DNA of 64,000 nucleotides, from the NCBI RefSeq assembly GCF_004331345.1, contig NZ_SJJZ01000003.1:806001-870000 (forward strand). Reading direction: 5' to 3'. Positions 51,323 to 60,523 of this stretch are shown here, in pieces. The translations under genes were made by a program, and so were the position numbers. The notes below the pieces were generated by a model that saw only the letters and a list, made by a program, of their open reading frames with translations, ran no database searches and was not told where the DNA came from. Numbering within the stretch: the first letter of the stretch is position 1; each line of letters starts with the position of its first letter. Origin of the DNA: Kribbella soli (GTDB taxonomy: Bacteria; Actinomycetota; Actinomycetes; Propionibacteriales; Kribbellaceae).

Positions 51323-51343
51323 CGGCTCTGGGCGGTTTCGGCT

Positions 51344-52363
51344 CTAGGCGGTTTCGGCGATCAGGTCGACCTTCGGCTCCGCGAAGTGGCAGGCGGCCGT
51401 GTGGCCCTGCGTCGACTGCGGCTTGATCTCCAACAGCGGCTCCTGGGTGGCGCAGATGTCCTCCGCCTTCCAGCAGCGGGTCCGGAACCGGCAGCCGCTC
51501 GGCGGGTCGATCGGCGAGGGTACGTCGCCGACCAGCCGGATCCGCTCCTTCGGCGGGACGCCCCGGATCGTGCCCAGGTCCGGCGCGGCCGACAGCAGCG
51601 CCTGCGTGTACGGGTGCTGCGGCGCGTTGTAGATCTGGTCCCGGCTGCCCTGTTCGACGATCTTGCCGAGGTACATCACCGCGACCTCGTCACAGAAGTG
51701 CCGGACGACGCCGAGGTCGTGCGCGATGAACACGAACGCGATCCCGAGGTCCTTGCGCAGGTCCTCGAGCAGGTTCATCACCTGGGCCTGGATCGACACG
51801 TCGAGCGCAGACACCGGCTCGTCGGCGATGATCACCTCGGGCTCCACCGCGAGCGCCCGGGCGATGCCGATGCGCTGCCGCTGACCGCCCGAGAACTCGT
51901 TCGGGTAGCGGTTGTGGTGCTCCGGGTTCAGGCCGACGCGCTCCAGCAACTCCTGGACCCGCGCGAGCTCCTGGCCCTTCTTGACCAGGTTGTGCACGCG
52001 CAGCGGCGTACTGATGATGTTGCTGACCGTCTGCCGCGGGTTCAGCGAGCTGTACGGGTCCTGGAAGACGATCTGCAGCTGGCGGCGGAACGGGCGCAGT
52101 TCCCGCTCCTTCAGCTGCGCGATGTCCGTGCCCTTGAACACGATCTCGCCGGCCGTCGGGGTCAGCAGCCGGGTGATCATCCGGCCGGTGGTCGACTTAC
52201 CGCAGCCGGACTCGCCGACCAGGCCGAGGCTGGCGCCGGCCTTCAGTTCGAAGGAGACGCCGTCGACGGCCTGCACGACCTTCTTGGTCCGGCCGAGGCC
52301 TGCCGCTTCCTTGATCGGGAAGTGCATCTTCAGGTCGCGGACCTGCAACAAAGTTTCGCTCAT
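51344..52363 (-). CDS. Peptide-type ABC transporter ATPase (OppF/DppF)
   Basis: 339 residues. Walker A GESGCGKST, Q-loop VFQDPYSSLNPRQ, signature FSGGQRQR, Walker B VIIADEPVSALD, and the C-terminal oligopeptide domain with Cys residues (SGCRFRTRCWKAEDIC) that often binds an Fe-S or zinc centre. ATG at 52363 after GAGG, 18 bp past oppD. Its stop codon is inside a 16-bp tandem duplication. Confidence 0.94.
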   Translation of the reverse strand: MSETLLQVRDLKMHFPIKEAAGLGRTKKVVQAVDGVSFELKAGASLGLVGESGCGKSTTGRMITRLLTPTAGEIVFKGTDIAQLKERELRPFRRQLQIVFQDPYSSLNPRQTVSNIISTPLRVHNLVKKGQELARVQELLERVGLNPEHHNRYPNEFSGGQRQRIGIARALAVEPEVIIADEPVSALDVSIQAQVMNLLEDLRKDLGIAFVFIAHDLGVVRHFCDEVAVMYLGKIVEQGSRDQIYNAPQHPYTQALLSAAPDLGTIRGVPPKERIRLVGDVPSPIDPPSGCRFRTRCWKAEDICATQEPLLEIKPQSTQGHTAACHFAEPKVDLIAETA

Positions 52364-52381
52364 GATTCCTCAGTCCCCTCG

Positions 52382-53575
52382 TCAGCCCAGTCTCGGCGCG
52401 ATCTCGGTCTCGTAGATCGAGGCCTTGTCGTGCAGGTGACAACGGGAAGTGTGCGCACCGGCGCCGTCCACCGGCAGCAGGTCCGGAAGTTGGGTGGTGC
52501 AGAGCTCGCCCTTGACGCGGTCGACGTACGGGCAGCGGGCGGAGAACGAGCAGCCCTGCGGCAGGTTCAGCAGGCTCGGCGGCAGGCCCTTGATCGGACG
52601 CAGCCGCTCGTTCGCCGCGGAGACGGTCGGGATCGACTCGAGCAGACCCCACGTGTAGGGCATCCGCGGGTTCGCCAGGACGTCCTCGGCGGTGCCGTAC
52701 TCGACGCAGCGCCCGGCGTACATCACCAGGACGTCGTCGGCCATCTCGGCGACCACCCCGAGGTCGTGGGTGATCAGCACGATCGCGGAGCCGAACTCCT
52801 TCTGCAGGTTGTTCAGCAGGTCCAGGATCTGCGCCTGCACAGTGACGTCCAGCGCGGTGGTCGGCTCGTCGGCGATCACCAGCTTCGGGTCGTTGATCAG
52901 GCTCATCGCGATCATCGCGCGCTGCCGCATACCGCCGGAGAACTCGTGCGGGTACTGCGAGAACCGGCGCGCCGGGTTCGGGATGCCGACCAGGTCGAGC
53001 ATCTCCAGCGACCGCTTCTTCGCCACGTCCTTGGAGACCTTGTGGTGCACCCGGTACGCCTCGACCAGCTGGTTGCCGATCGTGTACAGCGGGTGCAGCG
53101 AGGACTGCGGGTCCTGGAAGACCATCGACATCGCGTCGCCGCGGATCTTCATCAGCTCGTTCTCGGGCAGGCCGACGAGTTCGTCGCCGCCGAGCCGGAT
53201 CGAGCCGGTGATCCGGGTCCGCTTGCGGTCGTGCAGGCCCATCACAGCCATGCTCGACACCGACTTGCCGGAGCCGGACTCGCCGACGATGGCCAGCGTG
53301 CGGCCGAGCGGGACCGAGTAGCTCAGCCCGTTCACCGCGCTCACCAGGCCGTCGGCGGTGGGGAACTTCACGGCCAGGTCCTCGACCACCAGGTACGGCG
53401 TCTCGCCGCTCGGGTTGATCGAACCCTGCCGGCGCTCGCGGGTGGCGACCGACGGACCACGCTGGGCGTCCGCGGTGGCGTCCGCCGGAGTGGCTGCACT
53501 CTCGGCCATGCTGTCCTTCCGGTCTTCGGGGACGCGGTCTTGAGGGGCGCGGTCTTCAGGGGCGGGTGTGCTCAC
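52382..53575 (-). CDS. Peptide-type ABC transporter ATPase (OppD/DppD)
   Basis: 397 residues from GTG at 53575 (GTGA overlap with oppB). Walker A GESGSGKS, VFQDPQSSLHPLYTI, signature FSGGMRQRAMIA, Walker B VIADEPTTALDVT, and Cys-containing C-terminus (GCSFSARCPY). The first 22 residues come from three 15-bp repeats coding PEDR-like units; ATG at 53509 behind GGAAGG is a good alternative start and would remove them. Partner of OppF in energising import. Confidence 0.93.
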   Translation of the reverse strand: MSTPAPEDRAPQDRVPEDRKDSMAESAATPADATADAQRGPSVATRERRQGSINPSGETPYLVVEDLAVKFPTADGLVSAVNGLSYSVPLGRTLAIVGESGSGKSVSSMAVMGLHDRKRTRITGSIRLGGDELVGLPENELMKIRGDAMSMVFQDPQSSLHPLYTIGNQLVEAYRVHHKVSKDVAKKRSLEMLDLVGIPNPARRFSQYPHEFSGGMRQRAMIAMSLINDPKLVIADEPTTALDVTVQAQILDLLNNLQKEFGSAIVLITHDLGVVAEMADDVLVMYAGRCVEYGTAEDVLANPRMPYTWGLLESIPTVSAANERLRPIKGLPPSLLNLPQGCSFSARCPYVDRVKGELCTTQLPDLLPVDGAGAHTSRCHLHDKASIYETEIAPRLG

Positions 53576-54564
53576 GACAGCCTCACTCGCGGGTCGATCA
53601 GGCTGTAGCCGATGTCCACCAGGAAGTTCATCGCGACGATGATCACCGAGGCGACCAGCACGGTGCCCATGATCACGGGCAGGTCGTAGTTGTTCAGACT
53701 GTCCAGCACCAGCTGCCCGAGCCCGGGGAGGTCGAAGATCCGCTCGGTGAAGATCGCGCCGCCGAGGCTGCCGGCGATGTCCAGACCGAAGATCGTCACG
53801 ACCGGGATCAACCCGGAGCGGAGCGCGTGCTTGTAGGTGACCACCCGGTCGGACAGGCCCTTGGCCCGTGCGGTCCGGATGTAGTCCTCGCTCAGCGTCT
53901 CGACCATGGAGCCGCGCGAGTACCGCGCGTACGACGTGCAGTTGTAGACACCGAGCACCAGCCAGGGGGTCAGCAGGCCGGCGATGAACTTGCCGAAGTT
54001 CTCCGAGGGTGGTGTCCACTCACCCCGCGGCAGGATCGGATAGACGATGGTCAGGTACAGCGCGACCATCAGCGCCACGATGTAGTAGGGCACCGAACTG
54101 ACCACCAGCGTGCTGGTCATCAGCGCCCGGTCGCCGAGGCTCCCGCGTCTCTTCGCCGCCATCGATCCGACGAACACACCGATCGTCAGGACCAGGACGG
54201 CATACCCGAGCACCAGCGACAGCGTCACCGGGAACCTGGATCCGATCAGCTCCGTGACCGGCCGGTCGTTCTTGAACGAGAAGCCGAGGCACGGGGCCGC
54301 GCAGTGCTGCGTGACGCCGGAGGTGGTGAAGTCACGGCCGACGAAGATGCCGATCGTGTAGTCGGCGAACTGCTCGACCTTCGGCCGGTCCAGGTGCAGG
54401 TTCTTCGTGATCTCCTCATAGCGCTGCTGCGTGCAGTTGCGCTCACCGCAGATGGCCGCGGCCGGATCGGTCGGCGCGATGAAGAACAGCGCGAACGTCG
54501 CGATCAACGTCGCCAGCACCACACTGAGCGCGCTGACCAAACGGCGCGCCACGAAATAGAGCAC
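53572..54564 (-). CDS. Peptide-type ABC transporter permease (OppB/DppB)
   Basis: 330 residues. N-terminal MLYFVARRLVSALSVVLATL, a large extracytoplasmic loop with four Cys (ICGERNC; HCAAPC) and the coupling segment ARAKGLSDRVVTYKHALRSG. About six helices. The Cys-rich loop may form disulfides near the binding protein. GTG at 54564 behind GGAGACAATCCC. A 16-bp-stem hairpin precedes it. Confidence 0.94.
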   Translation of the reverse strand: MLYFVARRLVSALSVVLATLIATFALFFIAPTDPAAAICGERNCTQQRYEEITKNLHLDRPKVEQFADYTIGIFVGRDFTTSGVTQHCAAPCLGFSFKNDRPVTELIGSRFPVTLSLVLGYAVLVLTIGVFVGSMAAKRRGSLGDRALMTSTLVVSSVPYYIVALMVALYLTIVYPILPRGEWTPPSENFGKFIAGLLTPWLVLGVYNCTSYARYSRGSMVETLSEDYIRTARAKGLSDRVVTYKHALRSGLIPVVTIFGLDIAGSLGGAIFTERIFDLPGLGQLVLDSLNNYDLPVIMGTVLVASVIIVAMNFLVDIGYSLIDPRVRLS

Positions 54565-54585
54565 GGGATTGTCTCCTCACCGATC

Positions 54586-54622
54586 GGCGTGGTGCCCGGA
54601 CTTGTGGTCCGGGCACCACGCC
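54586..54622 (-). terminator. Intercistronic hairpin between binding protein and oppB
   Basis: GGCGTGGTGCCCGGAC (54586-54601) pairs perfectly with GTCCGGGCACCACGCC (54607-54622), 5-nt loop. It lies 39 bp past the binding-protein stop on the minus strand and 22 bp before oppB, so it should reduce transcription of oppB-oppD-oppF. Confidence 0.85.
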
Positions 54623-54661
54623 ACCCTCAGTGGATCAGTACTGCTTCAGAACGGACGTCGG

Positions 54662-56419
54662 TCAGGGCTGCTTCAGGAACATCGAGGTGAACTCGAACAC
54701 ACCCTGGGTCGGGTCGTTCACCGCACCGCCGATGTTCTTGCCGACCGGCATGTTGCTCGAGCTGTAGTAGAGCGGCAGGACCGGGAGGTACTTCTCCATG
54801 ATCTCCTTGTCGATCTTCGGCCACTCCTTCAGCTGCTCGTCCGGAGTCTTGGCCTGGATCGCCTCGATCTTCTTGTCCAGCTCCGGGTCCTTCAGCTGAC
54901 CGACGCTGTTACCGGCCTCGACCGCAGCGGTCGTGAACAGCACCGGGAACCAGCTGGTGGCGCTCGGCCAGTCGGAGCACCAGCCGGCCGGGGTCCGGCC
55001 GATGTTCACCGGGGCGTCCGGCGCACCGGTGAACTTGCGGATGTTCGCCTTCGGCACACCGATCGCCTTGACCTTGAAGCCGGCCTTCTCGAAGGCCTGC
55101 TTGCGCAGCTGGTTGGCCTGGGTCGAGATCTTGTCGTCGATCGAGTAGTACCAGCTGAGCTCGAAGTTCGACTTGCCCGCCTTGGCCAGCTCGTCCTTGA
55201 CCTCCTTGGCGACCGCGGCGTCCTCGGCGCCGTCACCGGTGCCGTTCAGGCCCGGCAGCTCGTACTTCTCGTAGCCCGGGACGGCCGGCGGCAGGATCGT
55301 CGACGCGGGCGGGTCGGTGGTCGGGTTCAGACCGGCGACCTTGCGCCACGAGTTGTACGGGTACGCCTTGGCGATCAGCTTACGAACGTCCAGCGGGATC
55401 TTCTGGGTGTCCATCGTGTACATGTTCGTGCACGGCGACTGGCCCGTGATCAGCTGCGACTGGTCCTTGACCTCGGGCAGCAGCGTGGTGTCCAGGTTCG
55501 AGTAGTTCACCGCGTTCGCGTCCGGGCCGGAGCTGACCAGCACCTGGCGCTGGGCCTTGATGGTGTCCTGACCGAACTTGAAGTCGAAGGCGTCCGCGTA
55601 CTGGTGCCGCACCGGGTCGGTGTTCGGGTCCCAGCTCGGGTTCTTCACCAGCTTGAGCTCGCTACCCGGGTTGTAGGACTGGACCATGTACGGGCCGGTC
55701 GACATCGGGTGCTGCTCGTAGTTCTTCTGGGTGTCCTTCGCCTTCGGCATCGGCGCGAAGAGCGGGAACGCCGCGTAGAACGGCATGTCGTCGAACTTCT
55801 TCGCCAGCTTGATGACCAGGGTGTGGTCGTCCGGCGTCTCGACGCCCTTGTAGACGTCGCCGCCCTGGACGTACGGACCCTTGTAGGTCTTGCCGTCCAG
55901 GAAGTAGTCCATCTGGTACGTCGGGCCGTTCTCGTACAGCGTGTGCGCGAAGGACCGCTTGATCGCGTACGCGTAGTCCTCGGCCTTGACCGGCGTACCG
56001 TCCTGGTACTTGATGCCCTGCTTGAGCTTGAAGGTCCAGGTCAGGCCGTCGTCGGACTTGGTGCCGAGGTCCTCGGCCAGGTCCGGTACCAGCACCGGCT
56101 TCTTGTCCGGGCCGTCGAGGCGGAACTGGGTCAGCGCGCGGAAGTACAGCTTCTCGATCGCGTTACCGTCCACGTAGTACGTGTCGGTCGGGTCGAAGCC
56201 GGAAGGCGTCACGTCGGACAGGACGGTGATCGTCCCGCCCTTCTTCGCACCCTCTACGTCAGGGGCCGGGCCTTTCGCAGTGGGGTCCGTCGCCTTGACC
56301 TGCGCGCCTCCCACCGCGTCGGTGCCGCCCTTGCTGCCGCTGTTCGAGGACGGGCTGCCACAAGCCACGGCGGTCAGCATGACCGTCGCCGCGACCGCGG
56401 TTATCCGTTTCCACTGCAT
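54662..56419 (-). CDS. Peptide-type ABC substrate-binding lipoprotein (OppA/DppA)
   Basis: 585 residues, SBP_bac_5 family. Lipobox AVAC (Cys20), then GGTITVLSDVTPSGFDPTDT, DGLTWTFKLKQGIKYQDGTP and FPLFAPMP. It binds oligopeptides or similar solutes outside the membrane. ATG at 56419 behind AAGGAG. It is placed between oppC and oppB, so permease C is transcribed first, an unusual order. Confidence 0.94.
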   Translation of the reverse strand: MQWKRITAVAATVMLTAVACGSPSSNSGSKGGTDAVGGAQVKATDPTAKGPAPDVEGAKKGGTITVLSDVTPSGFDPTDTYYVDGNAIEKLYFRALTQFRLDGPDKKPVLVPDLAEDLGTKSDDGLTWTFKLKQGIKYQDGTPVKAEDYAYAIKRSFAHTLYENGPTYQMDYFLDGKTYKGPYVQGGDVYKGVETPDDHTLVIKLAKKFDDMPFYAAFPLFAPMPKAKDTQKNYEQHPMSTGPYMVQSYNPGSELKLVKNPSWDPNTDPVRHQYADAFDFKFGQDTIKAQRQVLVSSGPDANAVNYSNLDTTLLPEVKDQSQLITGQSPCTNMYTMDTQKIPLDVRKLIAKAYPYNSWRKVAGLNPTTDPPASTILPPAVPGYEKYELPGLNGTGDGAEDAAVAKEVKDELAKAGKSNFELSWYYSIDDKISTQANQLRKQAFEKAGFKVKAIGVPKANIRKFTGAPDAPVNIGRTPAGWCSDWPSATSWFPVLFTTAAVEAGNSVGQLKDPELDKKIEAIQAKTPDEQLKEWPKIDKEIMEKYLPVLPLYYSSSNMPVGKNIGGAVNDPTQGVFEFTSMFLKQP

Positions 56420-56460
56420 GGTCGGGTTTCTCCTTTTCTGCCGCTGGGGCAATCGCCGTA

Positions 56461-57468
56461 CTACCGGCGAGTCTTGGGGTCGAAGGCGTCGCGGATCGCG
56501 TCTCCGAGCAGGGCCAGCGCGAGCACCAGAGCGGTGATCCCGATGACCGGCAGCCACAGGTAGAGCGGGTCGGCCTTGTACCAGTTGGTGGCGACGGCGA
56601 TCGTCTGGCCCCATGAGGGCTTCGGTTCGACCAGTCCGACACCGAGGAACGAGAGCCCGGCCTCCGCGGTGACGTACGCGGGTACTGCCAGCGAGGCCGA
56701 GATCACGATCGGGGCGACCAGGTTGGGCAGCAGTTCCTTGAACAGGACCTGGTAGGTCGGCACACCGATCGCCTTGGCGGCGAGCACGAACTCACGCTCG
56801 CGCAGCGAGAGCACCTCGCCGCGGATGATGCGGGCCAGGCCCGCCCAGCCGAAGAACGCGAGGACGAAGATCAGCACGTAGAACCGGATGTTCGCCTGGT
56901 CTTCCGGCGTCAGGTTGAACGAGCCGCCGCGCAGCGACTCGACGATCGGAACCAGTGCGATCGCGAAGAGCAGGAACGGCAGGCTGAGCACGAAGTCGAT
57001 CAGCCAGGAGATGACCCGGTCGACCCAGCCGCCGAGGAAGCCGGCCAGCAGGCCCATCACGACGCCGATCGCGGTGCCGACCACGGTCGCCAGGAACGCG
57101 ATGATCAGCGACGGGCGGGCGCCGTACACCCAGCGGGCGAAGTTGTCCCGGCCGGTCTTCGGCTCGATGCCGAACCAGTGGTCCGGAGTGATGCCGATCG
57201 TCGGGTAGCCGAACTCGTCGATCTGCTGGGTGTTGAAGGTGCTGATGTCCTGACCCTCGAGCTTGGCCAGCAGCGGCGCCAGGATCGCGACCAGGACGAA
57301 GAACAGCACGATCGACGCGCAGATCACCGCGACCTTGTCCTTGCGGAGCCGGTCGAAGGCGATCCGGCTCGGCGACTTGCCGTGCGGAGTGGCGGCCGTA
57401 CGGACCGGCTCCGCCGAGGCCGGGTGTTCTTCGACCCCTACGGTCGAGTCGGGCGACCCAATACTCAT
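56461..57468 (-). CDS. Peptide-type ABC transporter permease (OppC/DppC)
   Basis: 335 residues. A polar N-terminus, OppC_N helix (VAVICASIVLFFVLVAILAP), HWFGIEPKTGRDNFARWVYG, and coupling segment VLAAKAIGVPTYQVLFKELL. About six helices. I use ATG at 57468, seven bases after GGAG; GTG at 57474 is possible. First gene of the opp-like operon, with a 351-bp upstream gap. Confidence 0.94.
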   Translation of the reverse strand: MSIGSPDSTVGVEEHPASAEPVRTAATPHGKSPSRIAFDRLRKDKVAVICASIVLFFVLVAILAPLLAKLEGQDISTFNTQQIDEFGYPTIGITPDHWFGIEPKTGRDNFARWVYGARPSLIIAFLATVVGTAIGVVMGLLAGFLGGWVDRVISWLIDFVLSLPFLLFAIALVPIVESLRGGSFNLTPEDQANIRFYVLIFVLAFFGWAGLARIIRGEVLSLREREFVLAAKAIGVPTYQVLFKELLPNLVAPIVISASLAVPAYVTAEAGLSFLGVGLVEPKPSWGQTIAVATNWYKADPLYLWLPVIGITALVLALALLGDAIRDAFDPKTRR

Positions 57469-57819
57469 TCGCACTCCGTCAGTTCAGTCGACCGGATTTC
57501 GGTCCGCGGATCCGGCACTTATCGGTGGATAGCGTGCCGACCTTTGCTCTCTTGCGGGCTGGCGTCAAATCCCCTTGACAGGGGGTTCCGCCGTAGCCGC
57601 GCGCTAGCCTGCCCGACACTGTGACACCAAACCAGCAGTGCCCGGCAGCAGTGCACAAATCGTTACCGGAACCGGTACTCCAACGGAACATTTGCCCCAT
57701 TTCGTCACCGTTCGCAGTCAATCCTGCGCAAAACGCGTCGGCACAGCACCGACAGTGGCCAATTTGTGCCAGGTTATGACGGAGGGTAACGGTTCTCGAC
57801 GTACGGTCGCGGAACGCGG
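57469..57819. other. Intergenic region upstream of the opp-like operon
   Basis: 351 bp without a gene I can support. It holds a TACCGG-AA-CCGGTA palindrome (57664-57677) and a CCCCT/AGGGG pair around TTGACA near 57575. It should carry the opp promoter; a minus-strand TTGACG is present but no good -10 at the right spacing. No clear terminator for gcvT is seen. Confidence 0.5.
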
Positions 57820-58920
57820 TCAGCGCACGTGAACGGTCACGAAGGGCGGTTTGACGACGTCGAAGGTTTCCTCGCGGCCCCGGATGTCGACGGTTACCTG
57901 ATCGCCTTCTTTCACCGAAGCGTCCAGCAAGGCCAACGCAATACCTTTCTTCAGCGTCGGCGAGAACGTTCCGGAGGTAACTTCACCGAGCGCCGTACCG
58001 GATTGATCCAGAACGGACATGTGCGGCCGCGGAATACCCCGTCCGGCGGCGCGCAGGCCGCGCAGGATCCGGGCCGGTCCGCGTTCCTTCTCGGCGCGCA
58101 GGGCCGCGTCGCCCCAGAAGTGCTCCTTCTTCCAGCCGACGGCCCAGCCGGACCGCGCCTGGACCGGCGTGATGCCGGGAGCGATGTCCTGGCCGTGCAG
58201 CGGGTACCCCATCTCGGTCCGCAGCGTGTCCCGCGCGCCCAGTCCGGCCGGGACGATCCCGTACTGCTCGCCGGCGGTCAGCAGCGCGTCGAACACGGCC
58301 ACCGCGGCGGCGTTCGGTACGACGAGCTCGAAGCCGCGCTCGCCTGTGTAGCCGGTGCGGCACACGACGACCGGCGTACCGCCGAAGTCGGCCGTGGCGA
58401 AGGACATGTAGTCGTGGCCGGTCGGCAGGCCGATCGCGGACACCACCTCGTCGCTGTTCGCACCCTGCACGGCGAGGATCGCGTAGTCGTCGTGGACGTT
58501 CGTCACCTCGACGCCGTCGGGGGCGTCTGCCTGGAGCAGCCGGACCACCTCGGCGGTGTTCGCCGCGTTCGGGATCAGGAACACGTCGTCGTCGGCGTGC
58601 AGGTAGGCGATCAGGTCGTCGACCACTCCCCCGCTCTCGTTGCAGCACAACGTGTACTGCGCCTGACCCGGCGCGATCTTGCCGAGGTCGTTGGTCAGGC
58701 ACGCGTTCACGTACGCCGCGGCGCCCGGACCCTTGACGGTCGCCTTGCCGAGATGGCTGACGTCGAAGACACCCACCGACGTACGGACCGCGGTGTGCTC
58801 GGCCACGACGCCGGAATACTCCAGGGGCATCTCCCAGCCGCCGAACTCGGCGAACTTGGCGCCGAGCGCGACGTGGCGCTCGTGCAGTGGCGACTTCTTC
58901 AGATCAGGAGACTGGGTCAT
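57820..58920 (-). CDS. gcvT: Aminomethyltransferase (glycine cleavage system T protein)
   Basis: 366 residues. SPLHERHVALGAKFAEFGGW start, VGVFDVSHLGK, NESGGVVDDLIAY, TGYTGERGFELVV and LGARDTLRTEMGYPL match GcvT closely. It moves the methylene group from the H-protein aminomethyl-lipoate to tetrahydrofolate. gcvH and gcvP are not in the window. ATG at 58920 lies seven bases after TAGTTT with no ribosome site, so it may be leaderless. Confidence 0.96.
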   Translation of the reverse strand: MTQSPDLKKSPLHERHVALGAKFAEFGGWEMPLEYSGVVAEHTAVRTSVGVFDVSHLGKATVKGPGAAAYVNACLTNDLGKIAPGQAQYTLCCNESGGVVDDLIAYLHADDDVFLIPNAANTAEVVRLLQADAPDGVEVTNVHDDYAILAVQGANSDEVVSAIGLPTGHDYMSFATADFGGTPVVVCRTGYTGERGFELVVPNAAAVAVFDALLTAGEQYGIVPAGLGARDTLRTEMGYPLHGQDIAPGITPVQARSGWAVGWKKEHFWGDAALRAEKERGPARILRGLRAAGRGIPRPHMSVLDQSGTALGEVTSGTFSPTLKKGIALALLDASVKEGDQVTVDIRGREETFDVVKPPFVTVHVR

Positions 58921-59017
58921 GGAGGGGAAACTACCCGACGCGTAGCATGCTCAGGCAGCACGCACGTACCGTGACGACCGGCCATCTGCCCGCCGGTCAA
59001 GGAGGACTGAGGATTTC

Positions 59018-60523
59018 GTGACCACCATCACCCTGAGCAAGTCAGATGCCGCCGGCGTCAAGAGCGACGCCGTGGTCATCGGCGTGGTCAAACTCGGCGG
59101 CGGCGTCACCCTGCCGGCCGGCACCGAGTCGCTGAACGCCGCGTACGGCGGGAAGCTGGTGGAGGTGCTGTCCGGTCTCGGCGCCACCGGCAAGGCCGGC
59201 GAGGTGACGAAGGTGCCCGGGCCGCTGCTCGGCAAGCCGGGCAAGTCCCCGACGCTGATCGCGGTCGGTCTGGGTGCGGCGCCCGACGGCGTACTGAAGA
59301 CCGAGGACCTGCGGGCCGCGGCCGGCACCGGTGTGCGCGCGGCGAAGACCTCGCAGTCGGTCGCGTTCGCGCTGCCGGCCCCCGACGCCGAGTGCGTGCG
59401 CGCGGTCGCCGAGGGCGCGCTGATGGGCCGCTACACGTTCACGGCGTACAAGTCGTCGGACGGCGCGAACGACGTACCCGGCAACCTGACCGTGCTGACC
59501 GACCTGGCCCGGAACAAGGACGCCAAGGCCGCGCTCGAGCGCGCCCAGGTGACCGCTGAGGCCGTCGCACAGGTGCGGGACTGGGTGAACACCCCGCCGT
59601 CGGACCTGCACCCGGCCGAGTTCGCGGCCGACGCGGTCAAGCTCGGCAAGGAGTACGGCGTCAAGGTCGAGGTGCTCGACGAGAAGGCGCTCGCCAAGGG
59701 CGGGTACGGCGGCATCCTCGGCGTCGGCCAGGGCTCGAGCAACCCGCCGCGGCTGGTCCGGTTGACCTACACGCCGAAGAAGCCCGTCACGCACCTGGCA
59801 TTCGTCGGCAAGGGCATCACGTTCGACTCCGGCGGCCTGTCGCTGAAGACGTCGACCGGCATGGTGAGCATGAAGTCCGACATGGCCGGCGCCGCCGCGG
59901 TGATCGGCGCGACGATCGCCATCGCCCGGCTCGGTCTGCCGGTCCAGGTGACGTCGTACGCCGCGATGGCCGAGAACATGCCGTCCGGTTCCGCGGCCCG
60001 GCCCTCCGACGTACTGACCATGTACGGCGGCAAGACCGTCGAGGTGCTGAACACCGACGCCGAGGGCCGCCTGGTGCTCGGCGACGCGCTGGTCCGGGCC
60101 TCCGCGGACCAGCCCGACCTGATCATCGACGTGGCCACCCTGACCGGGGCGTGTGTCGTTGCCCTGGGCACCAAGGTGGCGGGCGCGTTCGGGAACGCCG
60201 ACACCGCACGCGACCGGGTCGTGGACGCGGCGATCGCGGCCGGCGAGTCGATGTGGCCGCTGCCGATCCCGACCGAGATGCTGGACAAGCTGAAGTCGCA
60301 CTCCAAGGTCGCCGACCTGGCCAACATCACCGGCGAGCCCTGGGGCGGCGCGCTCGCGGCGGCCGCCTTCCTCGGCGACTTCGTTGCTGATGGCATCGAC
60401 TGGGTGCACCTGGACGTGGCCGGTCCCGCCTTCAACGACGGCGGCCCCTCCGGCTACACGCCCACCGGCGGCACCGGCTACGCCGTCCGCACCCTGGTCG
60501 AGCTCGCCGCCTCAGCGAGCTGA
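59018..60523 (+). CDS. pepA: Leucyl aminopeptidase (M17, cytosol aminopeptidase)
   Basis: 501 residues. The variable N-terminal domain is followed by the catalytic domain: VGKGITFDSGGLSLKTS (metal ligands), KSDMAGAAAV and the signature NTDAEGRL (345-352). It removes N-terminal residues from peptides in the cytosol using two metals and bicarbonate. GTG at 59018 with GAGGAC/GAGG upstream. Its end overlaps the convergent cupin gene by 12 bp. Confidence 0.96.
   Translation: MTTITLSKSDAAGVKSDAVVIGVVKLGGGVTLPAGTESLNAAYGGKLVEVLSGLGATGKAGEVTKVPGPLLGKPGKSPTLIAVGLGAAPDGVLKTEDLRAAAGTGVRAAKTSQSVAFALPAPDAECVRAVAEGALMGRYTFTAYKSSDGANDVPGNLTVLTDLARNKDAKAALERAQVTAEAVAQVRDWVNTPPSDLHPAEFAADAVKLGKEYGVKVEVLDEKALAKGGYGGILGVGQGSSNPPRLVRLTYTPKKPVTHLAFVGKGITFDSGGLSLKTSTGMVSMKSDMAGAAAVIGATIAIARLGLPVQVTSYAAMAENMPSGSAARPSDVLTMYGGKTVEVLNTDAEGRLVLGDALVRASADQPDLIIDVATLTGACVVALGTKVAGAFGNADTARDRVVDAAIAAGESMWPLPIPTEMLDKLKSHSKVADLANITGEPWGGALAAAAFLGDFVADGIDWVHLDVAGPAFNDGGPSGYTPTGGTGYAVRTLVELAASAS

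Noticed and set aside
57479..57721. 80-codon minus-strand frame in the gap before the opp-like genes
   Set aside because: No ribosome site, no motif, Cys/Arg-rich random composition, and it covers the likely promoter region.
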